Positions 8,876 through 18,526 are shown, numbered from the stretch's first letter. The stretch: 64,000 nucleotides of DNA from Microvirga tunisiensis (GCF_009296175.1 NZ_VOSK01000005.1:47203-111202); one strand, 5' to 3'. The notes: a model not told the origin generated them from the letters alone. Numbers and translations: made by a program.

Positions 8876-8965
8876 CGTCATCACCGGCCTTGTGCCGGTG
8901 ATCCCGATTTGAGAAGCGACGCGCTTCACTGTACCGAGATGGCCGGGACAAGCCCGGCCATGACG
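8876..8965 (+). repeat. 90-bp two-hairpin dispersed repeat, copy 4
   Basis: This is the best-preserved copy. It starts CGTCATCACCGGCCTTGTG and ends AGCCCGGCCATGACG. Both hairpins are perfect (ATCACCGGC / GCCGGTGAT and ATGGCCGGG / CCCGGCCAT). It occupies the nusB-thiL gap and again is exactly 90 bp long. Confidence 0.88.
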
Positions 8966-9038
8966 TGAGAGAATGGCTCGTCCACCCCCCGCCCTTACTT
9001 CCTCCTCAACATGGGGAGGGAAGGAGACGCACCCGCTC

Positions 9039-10025
9039 ATGAGCGTGCAACGACCTTCGGAAGACGGCCTGATCGCCCGCTTCTTCGCCCCCATCGCCGG
9101 CGAAGGGGCCCTTGGCCTGAAGGACGATGCGGCCCGTCTCACGTCGAAGCCCGACCACGATCTCGTCCTCACCGTCGACGCCTTGGTGGAGCGCGTCCAT
9201 TTCCTGCCCGAGGATGCCCCCGGGTCCATTGCACGCAAGGCGCTCGGCGTGAACGTCTCGGATCTGGCCGCCAAGGGCGCCGACCCGGCCGGTTTCCTGC
9301 TGAGCCTCGCTCTGCCCGACGACTGGACCGAGAGCTGGCTCGCCGAGTTCGCCGAAGGGCTTGGAAAAGCGTCACGGGATTTCGCCTGCCCGCTCCTCGG
9401 CGGCGATACCGTGAAGGCGAAAGGTCCGTTGACCCTGTCCGTCACCGCTGTCGGGCAGGTTCCGGCGGGCCGGATGGTACTGCGCACGACGGCAAAGCCT
9501 GACGACGTCATCTGTGTCACCGGCACCATCGGCGACGCGGCCCTCGGGCTGAAGCTCCACTCCGGTCCAGACTGGGCCGAGGGCCTATCGCCTGAGGAAC
9601 GGGCGCATCTCGCCGACCGCTATCTCCACCCCCGGCCGCGCCATCGCCTCGCGGCAGCCCTGCGAAGCCATGCCAGCGCCGCCATGGACGTCTCGGATGG
9701 CCTCGCCGGAGATCTCGCCAAGATGATGCGGGCAAGCGGCGTCGGCGCCCTCATCGAGGCCGACCGGGTGCCGCTGTCGGGTGCCGCGGCGAAGGCTGTG
9801 CAGGCTTCGCCCGACCTGCTCGACCTCGCCCTAACCGGCGGGGACGACTACGAGATCCTCTGCACCGTGCCGGAAAAGAATCTCGACAGTTTCCGGAAAG
9901 AGGCCGATACGGTCGGGATCACCCTGTCCGTCATCGGCCGAGTCGTCTCAGGACATGACCTGCCGGTCTTTCGGATCAACGGTCTCGAAAGACGCTACGA
10001 TGTCGGCTCCTACCAGCATTTCTGA
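9039..10025 (+). CDS. thiL: Thiamine-monophosphate kinase
   Basis: This 328-residue ATP-dependent kinase makes thiamine pyrophosphate from thiamine monophosphate. ThiL/PurM-fold motifs are present: GLKDDAARL near the N-terminus (Mg/ATP-binding acid), LTVDALVERVHF, LGVNVSDLAAKGADP, LLGGDTVKA, AAMDVSDGLAGDL and LTGGDDYEILCTV. The ATG at 9039 fits the family start and has GGAG-type sequence upstream. An earlier in-frame ATG at 8973 abuts the repeat and gives a non-homologous leader. Its 3' end overlaps the next gene by 26 bases in another frame. Confidence 0.95.
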   Translation: MSVQRPSEDGLIARFFAPIAGEGALGLKDDAARLTSKPDHDLVLTVDALVERVHFLPEDAPGSIARKALGVNVSDLAAKGADPAGFLLSLALPDDWTESWLAEFAEGLGKASRDFACPLLGGDTVKAKGPLTLSVTAVGQVPAGRMVLRTTAKPDDVICVTGTIGDAALGLKLHSGPDWAEGLSPEERAHLADRYLHPRPRHRLAAALRSHASAAMDVSDGLAGDLAKMMRASGVGALIEADRVPLSGAAAKAVQASPDLLDLALTGGDDYEILCTVPEKNLDSFRKEADTVGITLSVIGRVVSGHDLPVFRINGLERRYDVGSYQHF

Positions 10026-11229
10026 TAGTTCATTCCAGGCACCTTCCAGCGACGTCGTCGCCAAGCACAATGCCGTCGTCCTGGCCGTCGCCATGGCACT
10101 CGGCGGCTCGAGTCCGGCCATCGTCGTGTCGCTCGGCGGCCTCGTGGGGCAGGCGCTCGCATCGAACAGGGAACTGGCGACACTCCCCGTCAGCCTGCTC
10201 AATCTCGGGCTGGCGCTCGGCACCATCCCGGCCGCCTTGCTGATGCGCAAGGCAGGACGGCGAATCGGCTACATCATCGGCGCAGGGATCGGCCTTGCGG
10301 GAGGCTGCCTGGCCGCCTTCGGCATCGCCTCGTTCAGTTTTACCCTGTTCTGCCTCGGGACCCTGATCATCGGCAGCTACGGCTCCTTCAACCAGAGCTA
10401 CCGCTTCGCCGCGACGGATTCCGCCTCCGAATCCTTCAAGCCCAGGGCGATCTCCTGGGTCATGACCGGAGGCCTGGTGGCCGGCGTGATCGGGCCGCAA
10501 ACCGTGATCTGGACCAGGGATGCGGTCCAGGCAGCTCCATTTGCGGGAGCGTTCCTGGCACAGGCGACCCTGGCCCTGCTCTCGATGATCGCGATTTCGT
10601 TCCTGCGACCGGCGCCTGTCAGCCCCACGTCCACGAAGGCGGCCGGCCGTCCTCTGATCGAGATCGTGCGTCAGCCCCGGTTCATCGTGGCGGCGGTGAC
10701 GGGCCTTGTGTCCTACAGTCTCATGACCTTCATCATGACGGCAGCCCCTTTGGCGATGATCGACTGCGGCCACTCGATCGGCGCGGCGGCGCTCGGCATC
10801 CAATGGCATATCCTGGCCATGTTCGGCCCGAGCTTCTTCACCGGTCGCCTGATCGCCCGATTCGGCAAGGGAAAGGTGACGGCCACGGGCCTGGTTCTGA
10901 TTGCTCTTTCCGCCCTCATCGGCCTGTCGGGCATCGGCATCGCCCACTTCTGGACAGCGCTCATCCTTCTCGGGGTCGGATGGAACTTCGGCTTCATCGG
11001 CGCGACCGCCCTGGTGACCGATTGCTACCGGCCGGAGGAGCGTGCCAAAGTCCAGGCGGCCAACGACTTCCTCATCTTCGGCTCAGTCGCCATCGCCTCC
11101 TTCTCTTCAGGGAAGCTCCTGAGTGCGGGTGGCTGGGAGAGCGTGAACTGGCTGGTCTTCCCGCCCGTCCTCATCGCGCTAGTTCTGCTAGCTTGGCAGC
11201 AGAGGACGAAGGCGATCGCACCCGCTTAA
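10000..11229 (+). CDS. Major facilitator superfamily transporter
   Basis: This 409-residue protein has about 12 hydrophobic segments, arranged 6+6 with a polar middle region around residues 200-220 (RPAPVSPTSTKAAG). The motif-A-like loop LLMRKAGRRIGYIIG follows the second helix, and GRLIARFGKGKV gives the matching loop in the second half. No substrate can be assigned from sequence. The start at 10000 lies inside the end of thiL, so translation may be coupled. Whether it has any role in cofactor uptake is speculation. Confidence 0.85.
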   Translation: MSAPTSISDSSFQAPSSDVVAKHNAVVLAVAMALGGSSPAIVVSLGGLVGQALASNRELATLPVSLLNLGLALGTIPAALLMRKAGRRIGYIIGAGIGLAGGCLAAFGIASFSFTLFCLGTLIIGSYGSFNQSYRFAATDSASESFKPRAISWVMTGGLVAGVIGPQTVIWTRDAVQAAPFAGAFLAQATLALLSMIAISFLRPAPVSPTSTKAAGRPLIEIVRQPRFIVAAVTGLVSYSLMTFIMTAAPLAMIDCGHSIGAAALGIQWHILAMFGPSFFTGRLIARFGKGKVTATGLVLIALSALIGLSGIGIAHFWTALILLGVGWNFGFIGATALVTDCYRPEERAKVQAANDFLIFGSVAIASFSSGKLLSAGGWESVNWLVFPPVLIALVLLAWQQRTKAIAPA

Positions 11230-11323
11230 AGTATTAAGGCGTTCCTGTGGGTTCTGCGTGCAGGATTGTTGCGAACGGCCTAGTTTTTTGTCACCAAATA
11301 CGACGTTCGCTGGGGGTGGAGGT

Positions 11324-11361
11324 CCTTCAAGGCCAAAATGTGGGCCTTGAAGAGTGGCTTT
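11324..11361 (+). terminator. Hairpin plus T-run upstream of hppA (terminator or attenuator)
   Basis: A perfect 10-bp stem, CTTCAAGGCC (11325-11334) with GGCCTTGAAG (11343-11352), has an 8-base loop. It is followed by agtggcTTTTTgcTTT. It lies 156 bases after the MFS stop begins and only about 30 bases before the hppA start. It could end the thiL-MFS transcript or regulate read-through into hppA. Confidence 0.55.
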
Positions 11362-11385
11362 TTGCTTTCCCATAACAAGGATGGC

Positions 11386-13512
11386 ATGATGGCACTGACC
11401 CTTATTATCTTGGGTGGTCTTCTTTCGATTGCGTATGGCTTCTGGGCCATCAGCGACGTGATGAAGCGGGACGCCGGTTCTCAGCGTATGCAGGAAATCG
11501 CGGGGGCGATTGCCGAAGGCGCAAAAGCTTATCTTCGCAGGCAATATTTCACGATCGCGATCGTCGGCATCGTCCTGTTCGTGATCATCGCCTACTTGCT
11601 CGGCATTCGGGTTGCCATCGGCTTCGCCATCGGTGCCATTCTTTCCGCTGCGGCAGGCTTCATCGGCATGAACGTATCGGTTCGCGCCAATGTTCGTACG
11701 GCCCAAGCTGCAACCCAATCCCTGGGCGCCGGTCTCGACGTTGCCTTCAAGTCGGGTGCCGTGACCGGTATGCTGGTGGCGGGCCTCGCCCTTCTCGGCG
11801 TCGCAGTCTATTACGGCTATCTCACTCGCGTTGCAGGCTTGGCTCCGTCCGACCGCGTGGTCATCGACAGCCTTGTGGCCCTCGGCTTCGGAGCCTCGCT
11901 GATCTCGATCTTCGCCCGTCTCGGCGGCGGCATCTTCACCAAGGGTGCCGACGTCGGCGGCGATCTCGTGGGCAAGGTCGAGGCCGGCATTCCCGAGGAC
12001 GACCCGCGCAATCCGGCGACCATCGCCGACAACGTGGGCGATAATGTCGGCGACTGCGCCGGCATGGCGGCCGACCTGTTCGAGACCTACGCGGTGACCG
12101 TGGTCGCCACCATGGTTCTCGCGGCCATTTTCTTCGCCGGCCAGGCAACGCTCGACACCATGCTGTTGTATCCGCTCGCCATCGGCGCTGCCTGTATCGT
12201 CACCTCGATCATCGGCACATTCTTCGTGAAGCTCGGGCAGAACGAGTCCATCATGGGCGCTCTCTACAAGGGGCTCATCGTGACCGGGGTTCTGTCGGCG
12301 GCGGCGATTGCCGCGGTCACCTGGCAGATGATCGGCTTCGGCCCAGTCGCCGGGGCCGACTTCACGGGTCAGGCCCTGTTCTGGTGCGCCATCGTGGGTC
12401 TGGCCGTGACGGCACTCATCGTGGTCATCACCGAGTACTACACCGGCGTCGGCTTCCGTCCGGTGCGCTCTATCGCCCAGTCTTCCGTGACTGGCCATGG
12501 GACGAACGTGATCCAGGGCCTTGCGGTCTCGCTGGAGGCGACTGCTCTGCCGACCATCGTCATCATCGCGGGCATCATCGTGGCCTTCAAGCTCGCGGGT
12601 CTGTTCGGCATTGCGATTGCGGTGACGGCCATGCTGGCTCTCGCCGGCATGATCGTTGCCCTGGATGCCTTCGGCCCGGTGACCGACAATGCCGGCGGCA
12701 TTGCCGAAATGGCTGGTCTGCCGAAGGAGGTCCGCAAGTCGACGGACGCTCTCGATGCGGTCGGCAACACCACGAAGGCGGTGACGAAGGGCTATGCCAT
12801 CGGCTCCGCAGGCCTCGGCGCCCTGGTGCTGTTCGCGGCCTATACGTCGGATCTGAACTACTTCACCCAGAACGCCGCGCAGTATCCGTACTTCCAGGGC
12901 GTGGCGCCGAACTTCTCCTTGACCAATCCCTATGTTGTGGTCGGTCTCCTGTTCGGCGGTCTCATCCCGTTCCTTTTCGGCGGCATTGCCATGACGGCGG
13001 TAGGCCGGGCGGCGGGGGCGGTGGTGGAGGAAGTGCGTCGTCAGTTCCGCGAGAAGCCGGGCATTATGGCCGGCACCGACCGTCCCGATTACGGGCGTGC
13101 GGTCGACATGCTCACCCGTGCCGCGATCAAGGAAATGATCGTGCCTTCGCTCCTGCCGGTGCTGGCGCCGATCGTGACCTACTTCGTCGTCTACTGGGTA
13201 GCCGGCAAGTCCGAGGCCTTCTCGGCCGTGGGCGCCATGCTGCTTGGCGTGATCGTGACGGGCTTGTTCGTCGCCATCTCGATGACCTCGGGAGGCGGCG
13301 CCTGGGACAACGCCAAGAAGTCCTTCGAGGACGGCTTCACGGATGCCTCGGGCACGACCCATCACAAGGGCTCTGAAGCCCACAAGGCTTCCGTCACGGG
13401 CGATACCGTCGGAGACCCCTACAAGGATACGGCAGGACCTGCTGTGAACCCGGCGATCAAGATCACCAACATCATCGCCCTGCTGCTCCTCGCGATCCTC
13501 GCCCACTCATAA
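11386..13512 (+). CDS. hppA: Membrane-bound proton-translocating pyrophosphatase (K+-independent)
   Basis: This roughly 708-residue integral membrane enzyme couples PPi hydrolysis to proton pumping. The substrate site is clear: [38 protein letters not shown] and [11 protein letters not shown]. The segment [10 protein letters not shown] carries a lysine (K464) at the position that in this family marks K+-independent enzymes, where K+-dependent ones have alanine. About 16 hydrophobic segments follow the standard pattern. Two adjacent ATGs (11386 and 11389) follow AAGG; either may be used. The long antisense frame across this gene is a GC shadow. A bulged hairpin terminator follows the gene. Confidence 0.96.
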   Translation: MMALTLIILGGLLSIAYGFWAISDVMKRDAGSQRMQEIAGAIAEGAKAYLRRQYFTIAIVGIVLFVIIAYLLGIRVAIGFAIGAILSAAAGFIGMNVSVRANVRTAQAATQSLGAGLDVAFKSGAVTGMLVAGLALLGVAVYYGYLTRVAGLAPSDRVVIDSLVALGFGASLISIFARLGGGIFTKGADVGGDLVGKVEAGIPEDDPRNPATIADNVGDNVGDCAGMAADLFETYAVTVVATMVLAAIFFAGQATLDTMLLYPLAIGAACIVTSIIGTFFVKLGQNESIMGALYKGLIVTGVLSAAAIAAVTWQMIGFGPVAGADFTGQALFWCAIVGLAVTALIVVITEYYTGVGFRPVRSIAQSSVTGHGTNVIQGLAVSLEATALPTIVIIAGIIVAFKLAGLFGIAIAVTAMLALAGMIVALDAFGPVTDNAGGIAEMAGLPKEVRKSTDALDAVGNTTKAVTKGYAIGSAGLGALVLFAAYTSDLNYFTQNAAQYPYFQGVAPNFSLTNPYVVVGLLFGGLIPFLFGGIAMTAVGRAAGAVVEEVRRQFREKPGIMAGTDRPDYGRAVDMLTRAAIKEMIVPSLLPVLAPIVTYFVVYWVAGKSEAFSAVGAMLLGVIVTGLFVAISMTSGGGAWDNAKKSFEDGFTDASGTTHHKGSEAHKASVTGDTVGDPYKDTAGPAVNPAIKITNIIALLLLAILAHS

Positions 13513-13537
13513 GAGCGGCACTGCCAAACAGCATGAG

Positions 13538-13569
13538 ACCCGCGGCGAAAGCCGGGGTTTTCGCTTTTG
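13538..13569 (+). terminator. Rho-independent terminator of hppA
   Basis: The stem ACCCGCGGC (one bulged base) pairs with GCCGGGGT around a GAAA tetraloop, followed by TTTTCGCTTTT. It lies 26 bases after the hppA stop. Confidence 0.75.
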
Positions 13570-13587
13570 CAAGCGCCTCAAAGCAAA

Positions 13588-13610
13588 ATGGCCGGGACAA
13601 AGCCCGGCCA
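13588..13610. repeat. Half copy of the 90-bp repeat (right hairpin only)
   Basis: ATGGCCGGG-acaaa-GCCCGGCCA matches the right hairpin of the 90-bp repeat without its left half. On the minus strand it is followed by TTTTGCTTT, so it may serve as the transcription terminator of bamE, which ends 27 bases away. Confidence 0.7.
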
Positions 13611-13636
13611 CCCTGAATTCTCGCGCCGATGTCGGA

Positions 13637-14089
13637 TCAGCTGAACGGGTTGAAGCTGGTCACGCCCTTGAAGATCTGGCCGATGAAGCTGGCCTCTTCG
13701 CCGCCGGCCGGGGTGGTGCGGCTGATGAAGTCGAAGACCTTGCCGTCCTGGAGGCCGTAAAGGGCGATGCGCTCGACCCGCAGGCCCTGGTCGAAATAGA
13801 CGGCGGTCACCTGCTGGTCCACCACCTGCTCGCCCATGAACTGCAGCGTACGGCGGGATTTCTGGCTGATGTAGTACCAGTTGCGGTTGCCGACCGTGGA
13901 CACGGTCGAAGGTGTTCCGAGGGTCTGAAGGACCTGGTCGGCGCTCATGCCCTTCTTCACCTGAGCGATGGCGCGCTCATCCGCGACGTAGCCGCGTTGG
14001 AACTCGTCGCCCATCGTGCAGGCGGCTACGGACGAGGCGAGAACGGTTGCAGTAGCCAGGCGCATCAAAAGGGTATGATATCGACGCAT
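13637..14089 (-). CDS. bamE: Outer membrane protein assembly factor BamE/SmpA (OmlA) lipoprotein
   Basis: This 150-residue predicted lipoprotein has a signal peptide with lipobox VAAC and lipidated C24, and an SmpA/OmlA fold (KKGMSADQVLQTLGTPSTVS, NRNWYYIS, VYFDQGLRVERIALYGL). BamE is an accessory subunit of the BAM complex, whose core bamA is at 53534 in this window. The gene is divergent from the cytochrome chaperone gene at 14192. The glycine-rich C-terminus is longer than in enteric BamE. The gene position between hppA and the bc1 chaperone is common in Rhizobiales. Confidence 0.9.
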   Translation of the reverse strand: MRRYHTLLMRLATATVLASSVAACTMGDEFQRGYVADERAIAQVKKGMSADQVLQTLGTPSTVSTVGNRNWYYISQKSRRTLQFMGEQVVDQQVTAVYFDQGLRVERIALYGLQDGKVFDFISRTTPAGGEEASFIGQIFKGVTSFNPFS

Positions 14090-14191
14090 CGTACGGTTCT
14101 TCCAGAAATGGGGCGCGGATAAGCTTGCGCCTACGGATGGTGATGGCGTAACCCGAGGCTACGATTTTGACAAGCTTGGAAGGGCAGAGCC

Positions 14192-14722
14192 GTGATCTTC
14201 AGTCTCTTCCGCAAGGACCCCCGGCGCACCACCATCGCATCCCTCTACAAGAGAATCGCGACGGCATCGCGCATGCCCGGGCTCTATGCGGCACTTGGCA
14301 TTCCGGACACTCTGGAAGGGCGGTTCGAGGCCCTGTCGCTGCATATGGTTCTGGCCCTGCGTGCCCTGCGTGAGTTCCCGCATCCCGCCGATGAGGTCGC
14401 CAAAGACCTGACCGATGCCTTCTTCCGGGATATGGATGCCTCATTAAGAGAAATGGGCGTCGGCGATACCCTTGTGCCGAAGCGGATGAAGAAGGTCGCC
14501 GAATCCTTTTATGGGCGGGCGCATGCCTATGATACGCCCCTCAACGGCGCCGACGAGGTAGGTCTGGCGCTGGCCCTCGGCCGCAACGTCTACGGCAGCG
14601 AGGCACCGGCCACCCCCCTGGCGCGTTATGCTCTCGCAGCCGATCGGGGATTCAAGACGGTGGATCTGGATACACTTCTGGAAACAGGGCCTGTTTTCCC
14701 TGCGCCTGAGACCTTTGCTTAA
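14192..14722 (+). CDS. Ubiquinol-cytochrome c chaperone family protein (CBP3-like)
   Basis: This 176-residue protein resembles the CBP3/UQCC1 family, which assists cytochrome bc1 assembly. Recognisable blocks are LYKRIATASRMPGLYAALGI, DTLEGRFEALSLHMVLALRAL and the central DLTDAFFRDMDASLREMGVGD followed by KRMKKVAESFYGR. It starts at GTG 14192, with AAGGG upstream. It precedes a YceD-type gene by 12 bases. No membrane segment is present, consistent with a soluble or peripheral chaperone. The bc1 genes themselves are not in this window. Confidence 0.88.
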   Translation: MIFSLFRKDPRRTTIASLYKRIATASRMPGLYAALGIPDTLEGRFEALSLHMVLALRALREFPHPADEVAKDLTDAFFRDMDASLREMGVGDTLVPKRMKKVAESFYGRAHAYDTPLNGADEVGLALALGRNVYGSEAPATPLARYALAADRGFKTVDLDTLLETGPVFPAPETFA

Positions 14723-14734
14723 GGAGGCAATCTG

Positions 14735-15250
14735 ATGACACCCGAAACCGTGGGACCTTTGTCGCGGCTCGTCGACATCATGAGGATCCCGCCCCGTGGG
14801 CAGGAGGTCCATGTGGAGGCGACGGCCGAGGAATGTGCCGCCCTGGCTCAGGATTTCGGCTTGCCAGGAATCCAGGCACTTTCCGGCGATTACCACTTGC
14901 AAGCCTCCGCCAAGGGCATCCATGTGACAGGAGTGGTCAAGGCTTCGATCACACAGATCTGCGTGACGACCCTCGAACCCTTCGATTCCATGATCGAGGA
15001 AGAGGTCGAGGTGGATTTCGCGGAGTCTTCAGGCATGCCGGCGGAGCCGCCGACCGACATCCATGAATATGAGCCGCCGGATGAGATCGTGAATGGTCAG
15101 ATCGACTTGGGCGCGCTCACGGCCGAATTTCTTGTACTCGGGCTCGATCCCTATCCGCGCAAGCCTGGTGTCGACTTCAGTTATCGGGATCCTGCGGACG
15201 AGAAGGATTCGCCATTCGCAGCATTGAACAAGCTGAAGGGGAGCAAGTAG
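14735..15250 (+). CDS. YceD/DUF177 family protein
   Basis: This 171-residue protein of the DUF177 (YceD) family is linked in bacteria to the rpmF-plsX region and to rRNA metabolism in plants. Here the family core ALSGDYHLQASAKGIHVTGVV and CVTTLEPFDSMIEEEVEVDF is clear, as is ALTAEFLVLGLDPYPRKPGVDF near the end. The usual enteric neighbour rpmF is absent, as is normal in Rhizobiales, and plsX follows 131 bases downstream. It has AAGGAGG upstream of ATG 14735. Confidence 0.88.
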   Translation: MTPETVGPLSRLVDIMRIPPRGQEVHVEATAEECAALAQDFGLPGIQALSGDYHLQASAKGIHVTGVVKASITQICVTTLEPFDSMIEEEVEVDFAESSGMPAEPPTDIHEYEPPDEIVNGQIDLGALTAEFLVLGLDPYPRKPGVDFSYRDPADEKDSPFAALNKLKGSK

Positions 15251-15312
15251 GGGACTGGCGGCAGCGATCCTTACGGCATATGTCCGGCTGATCTCAGGAC
15301 CACAGAATTCAG

Positions 15313-15340
15313 TTGCGGAGCGACCGCAAACCGCTATTTT
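15313..15340 (+). promoter_or_regulatory. Candidate sigma-70 promoter for plsX
   Basis: TTGCGG (15313-15318) and TATTTT (15335-15340) are separated by 16 bases, 42 bases before the plsX ATG. Spacing and hexamers are plausible but not strong. Confidence 0.35.
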
Positions 15341-15381
15341 CCGCCCCCTGTTGAATGACTTAAAAGAAAGAACAATCGTTC

Positions 15382-16416
15382 ATGCCGAAGCCGGTGCGTA
15401 TTTCGCTTGATGCGATGGGGGGCGATCACGGTCCGTCCGTCGTGATCCCGGGCGCAGCCTTGGCCTTGGAGCGCCACCCCGATCTCCGCTTCCTGATGTT
15501 CGGCAATGAAACGATTGTTGCGCCTCTCCTGAACGCTCATCCCAAGCTGAAGGAAGCCAGCGAGCTGCGCCATACGGACATCGCCATCGCCATGGACGAA
15601 AAGCCCAGCCAGGCCATCCGGATGGGGCGGGGCAAATCCTCCATGTGGCGGGCCGTCCAGGCCGTCCGTGATGGAGAAGCTGATGCTGCCGTCTCAGCCG
15701 GCAACACCGGGGCTCTGATGGCGACCGCCAAGGTCTGCCTCAAGACGATGGCGCATATCGAACGCCCGGCGATTGCATGCATGTGGCCGACCATGAGGGG
15801 CGAGAGCATCGTGCTCGATGTCGGTGCGACCATCGGCGCGGATGCGGGCCATTTGGTGGATATGGCAATCATGGGCGCTGCCATGGCGCGCATCGTGTTC
15901 GACCTGGATCGCCCGACCGTGGGGCTTCTCAATGTCGGCACAGAGGAAATCAAGGGGATCGAAGCGGTCAAGGAAGCCAACCGAATCCTGAAGGAATCGA
16001 ACCTTCCGCACTTGGATTATCGCGGGTTCGTGGAGGGTGACGATCTCGGCAAAGGCACCGTCGATGTGGTCGTGACCGAAGGGTTCACGGGCAATATCGC
16101 CCTGAAGACCGCTGAGGGAACGGCTAAGCAGATCGCCCAGTACCTGCGCTCGGCCATGAGCCGTACCTTGATGGCGAAAATCGGCTACCTGTTCGCGAAA
16201 CAGGCCTTTAACGCTCTCCGGGACAAGATGGACCCGCGCAAGGTCAATGGCGGTGTCTTCCTGGGTCTCGAAGGAGTGGTCGTCAAAAGCCATGGCGGCA
16301 CGGACGATCTCGGCTTCGCAAGCGCCATCGACGTCGCTTACGACATGGCGCATTTTGAATTGATGAACACAATCCGGAGCATGTTGGACCATGATCCGGT
16401 GGGCCAAACGGCCTGA
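15382..16416 (+). CDS. plsX: Phosphate acyltransferase PlsX
   Basis: This 344-residue peripheral enzyme converts acyl-ACP to acyl-phosphate for phospholipid synthesis. The N-terminal [20 protein letters not shown], the segment [14 protein letters not shown] and the late [20 protein letters not shown] are hallmarks. Length is normal. fabH follows after 12 bases, the classical plsX-fabH pair coupling phospholipid and fatty-acid initiation. Confidence 0.97.
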   Translation: MPKPVRISLDAMGGDHGPSVVIPGAALALERHPDLRFLMFGNETIVAPLLNAHPKLKEASELRHTDIAIAMDEKPSQAIRMGRGKSSMWRAVQAVRDGEADAAVSAGNTGALMATAKVCLKTMAHIERPAIACMWPTMRGESIVLDVGATIGADAGHLVDMAIMGAAMARIVFDLDRPTVGLLNVGTEEIKGIEAVKEANRILKESNLPHLDYRGFVEGDDLGKGTVDVVVTEGFTGNIALKTAEGTAKQIAQYLRSAMSRTLMAKIGYLFAKQAFNALRDKMDPRKVNGGVFLGLEGVVVKSHGGTDDLGFASAIDVAYDMAHFELMNTIRSMLDHDPVGQTA

Positions 16417-16428
16417 GGAAGGCGCATC

Positions 16429-17406
16429 TTGAAACGCACCCGTTCCGTCGTACGCGGCATCGGCTCCTATCTGCCGAGGCGCAAGCTGACAAACCAGGAC
16501 CTCGAGAAGTTCGTGGAAACTTCGCACGAGTGGATCGTGCAGCGGACCGGCATCGAGGAGCGCCACATCGCCGACGATGACGAAACCACGTCCGTTCTCG
16601 GGATCAAGGCAGCGGAAGCGGCCCTGGCGGACGCCGGGCTCACGGCCGACGACATCGATCTGGTCATCTGTGCCACCTCGACGCCCGATTATACATTCCC
16701 ATCGACGGCCACGATGATCCAGACCGGCCTCGGCATGACCCATGGGGCAGCCTTCGACCTCCAGGCCGTCTGCACGGGCTTCGTCTATGCCGTGGCTACG
16801 GCGGACAAATTCCTGCAGTCCGGCTCGCACAAGCGTGCCCTTGTGGTCGGTGCCGAGACCTTTTCCCGCATCCTCGATTGGAATGACCGCACCACCTGCG
16901 TGCTGTTCGGCGACGGGGCAGGGGCCATCGTCCTCGAGGCCCAGGAGGGGGAGGGCACGTCCGCCGACCGTGGCGTCCTGACGTCCCACCTCCGTTCAGA
17001 TGGGCGCTACCGCGACAAACTTTACGTCGACGGCGGCCCGGGCTCGACGAAAACAACCGGCGTTCTGAAGATGGAGGGCCGCGAGGTCTTCAAATTCGCC
17101 GTCGGCATGGTGGCGGACGTCGTGCAGGACGCCTTCAAGGCGACCGGCACGAGCGCCGAGGAGCTGAAGTGGTTCGTGCCGCACCAGGCCAACAAGCGCA
17201 TCATCACGGCGAGCGCGGACAAGCTGGGTATCGCGCCGGAGAAAGTCGTCATTACCGTCAACAAGCACGGCAATACCTCTGCTGCTTCGATTCCCCTCGC
17301 TTTGGACGCTGCCCGAAGGGATGGGCGGATCAGGGACGGGGATCTCGTCATGATCGAGGCCATCGGTGGCGGCTTTACCTGGGGAAGCGCCCTGATCCGC
17401 TGGTAG
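16429..17406 (+). CDS. fabH: Beta-ketoacyl-ACP synthase III
   Basis: This 325-residue initiating condensing enzyme joins acetyl-CoA with malonyl-ACP. The catalytic triad is visible: C115 in LQAVCTGF, histidine in [11 protein letters not shown] and asparagine in [12 protein letters not shown]. The C-terminal [16 protein letters not shown] is typical. Translation starts at TTG 16429, 10-12 bases after GAGGAAGG, which gives the standard N-terminus. It is coupled to plsX. Confidence 0.97.
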   Translation: MKRTRSVVRGIGSYLPRRKLTNQDLEKFVETSHEWIVQRTGIEERHIADDDETTSVLGIKAAEAALADAGLTADDIDLVICATSTPDYTFPSTATMIQTGLGMTHGAAFDLQAVCTGFVYAVATADKFLQSGSHKRALVVGAETFSRILDWNDRTTCVLFGDGAGAIVLEAQEGEGTSADRGVLTSHLRSDGRYRDKLYVDGGPGSTKTTGVLKMEGREVFKFAVGMVADVVQDAFKATGTSAEELKWFVPHQANKRIITASADKLGIAPEKVVITVNKHGNTSAASIPLALDAARRDGRIRDGDLVMIEAIGGGFTWGSALIRW

Positions 17407-17455
17407 CTCCGAAGGACTTCGACTCTGGTGGTATCCGGTATTTCTACCTTGGCGG

Positions 17456-17484
17456 TTGACCATAGGGAGCCATCTGCATAGCGT
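17456..17484 (+). promoter_or_regulatory. Candidate promoter for ihfA
   Basis: TTGACC (17456-17461), a 17-base spacer and TAGCGT (17479-17484) lie 48 bases before the ihfA start. The -35 is good and the -10 weak. fabH ends 50 bases earlier, so a separate ihfA start site is reasonable. Confidence 0.45.
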
Positions 17485-17531
17485 CGTCGGGGACGACAAG
17501 ACCAACGAACTCATTCGCGCTGGGGAGCTCA

Positions 17532-17843
17532 ATGGCTGGCAAGACGATAACGAGAGCGGATCTGAGCGAGGCCGTCTATCAGAAGGTGGGTCTCTCGCGG
17601 ACCGAATCGGCTGAACTGGTGGAGCGGGTCCTGGGCGAAATCTGCGACAGCCTGGCCGCCGGGGAGACCGTGAAGCTCTCATCCTTCGGATCGTTCATCG
17701 TGCGCAGCAAGGGAGAGCGTGTCGGCCGCAATCCCAAGACCGGTGTCGAGGTTCCAATCGATCCCCGTCGGGTCATGGTGTTCAAGCCTTCGAACGTCTT
17801 GAAGGCGCATATCAACGGTGAGACCTTCGAAGGCGAGGATTGA
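17532..17843 (+). CDS. ihfA: Integration host factor subunit alpha
   Basis: This 103-residue DNA-bending protein of the HU/IHF family begins [27 protein letters not shown]. The beta-arm tip segment [19 protein letters not shown] contains the intercalating proline. IhfA pairs with IhfB (not in this window) to bend DNA at promoters and recombination sites. It is followed at once by a MerR-type gene, an arrangement conserved in alphaproteobacteria. Confidence 0.96.
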   Translation: MAGKTITRADLSEAVYQKVGLSRTESAELVERVLGEICDSLAAGETVKLSSFGSFIVRSKGERVGRNPKTGVEVPIDPRRVMVFKPSNVLKAHINGETFEGED

Positions 17844-17850
17844 TCCGGCT

Positions 17851-18369
17851 ATGGCGAGCGGCGTCATGGACAAAAGCCCCGACGCATTCCGCACGATCAG
17901 CGAGGTCGCTGAAGACCTCGACGTCCCTCAGCATGTGCTGCGCTTCTGGGAAACCCGCTTCAACCATATCAAGCCGCTCAAGCGTGGCGGCGGGCGGCGC
18001 TATTACCGTCCTGACGACGTCGACCTGCTAAAGGGCATACGCCAGCTTCTCTACGGCGAAGGCTATACGATCAAAGGCGTTCAGCGGATCCTGAAAGAGG
18101 AAGGGGTTCGCTTCGTCCAGGGCATCGGGCGCGGAGAGCAGAGCGTCACGACGCTTCATCCCGAGGCGACACAAGCAGGCGTCAGGGAGATTGAGCTTCC
18201 TGACGGAAGTCACCTTTACGAGGACGAGGATGCAGCCTGCGCCCGTCTTCAGCAGGGTTTGTCTCCGGAGGCACTTCATGGACTCCAGGCTGCCCTCGAG
18301 GAGCTCTATGAGTGTGACCGGGTGCTGTCCTCCCTGAAGAGTTCGGGTGAGGTCCCGGCGGGTGAGTGA
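17851..18369 (+). CDS. MerR family transcriptional regulator
   Basis: This 172-residue protein has an N-terminal winged-helix MerR domain ([25 protein letters not shown], then [28 protein letters not shown]) and a variable C-terminal part rich in acidic residues. No effector-binding cysteines of metal sensors are evident, and its ligand is unknown. ATG 17851 is taken as the start; ATG 17866 is possible. The gene follows ihfA by 7 bases and is probably co-transcribed. Proteins of this type next to ihfA are common but uncharacterised. Confidence 0.88.
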   Translation: MASGVMDKSPDAFRTISEVAEDLDVPQHVLRFWETRFNHIKPLKRGGGRRYYRPDDVDLLKGIRQLLYGEGYTIKGVQRILKEEGVRFVQGIGRGEQSVTTLHPEATQAGVREIELPDGSHLYEDEDAACARLQQGLSPEALHGLQAALEELYECDRVLSSLKSSGEVPAGE

Positions 18370-18467
18370 GGCCTCGTATGATAGGAGCCTCGGCCGAGGT
18401 CCGAGATGCCTTATCGCCTCTGCAATTCCGTTTTTTGCAGGCTTTCCAAAATGAGCGCATTCAACCC

Positions 18468-18496
18468 TTGACAGGGGTCAGGGTGGCCCTTAAACC
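18468..18496 (+). promoter_or_regulatory. Promoter of tRNA-Asp
   Basis: A consensus -35 TTGACA (18468-18473) is followed by a 17-base spacer and TTAAAC (18491-18496). The tRNA begins 30 bases further on. Just upstream, CTGCAA...TTGCAG with a T-run at 18419-18440 could form a hairpin that ends the ihfA-merR transcript. Confidence 0.65.
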
Positions 18497-18526
18497 GCAC
18501 CCACACCGCTTCGGCGGTCCGATGCG

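Noticed and set aside
8973..9038. Earlier start of thiL
   Set aside because: The extra 22 residues start beside the 90-bp repeat and have no counterpart in ThiL proteins.
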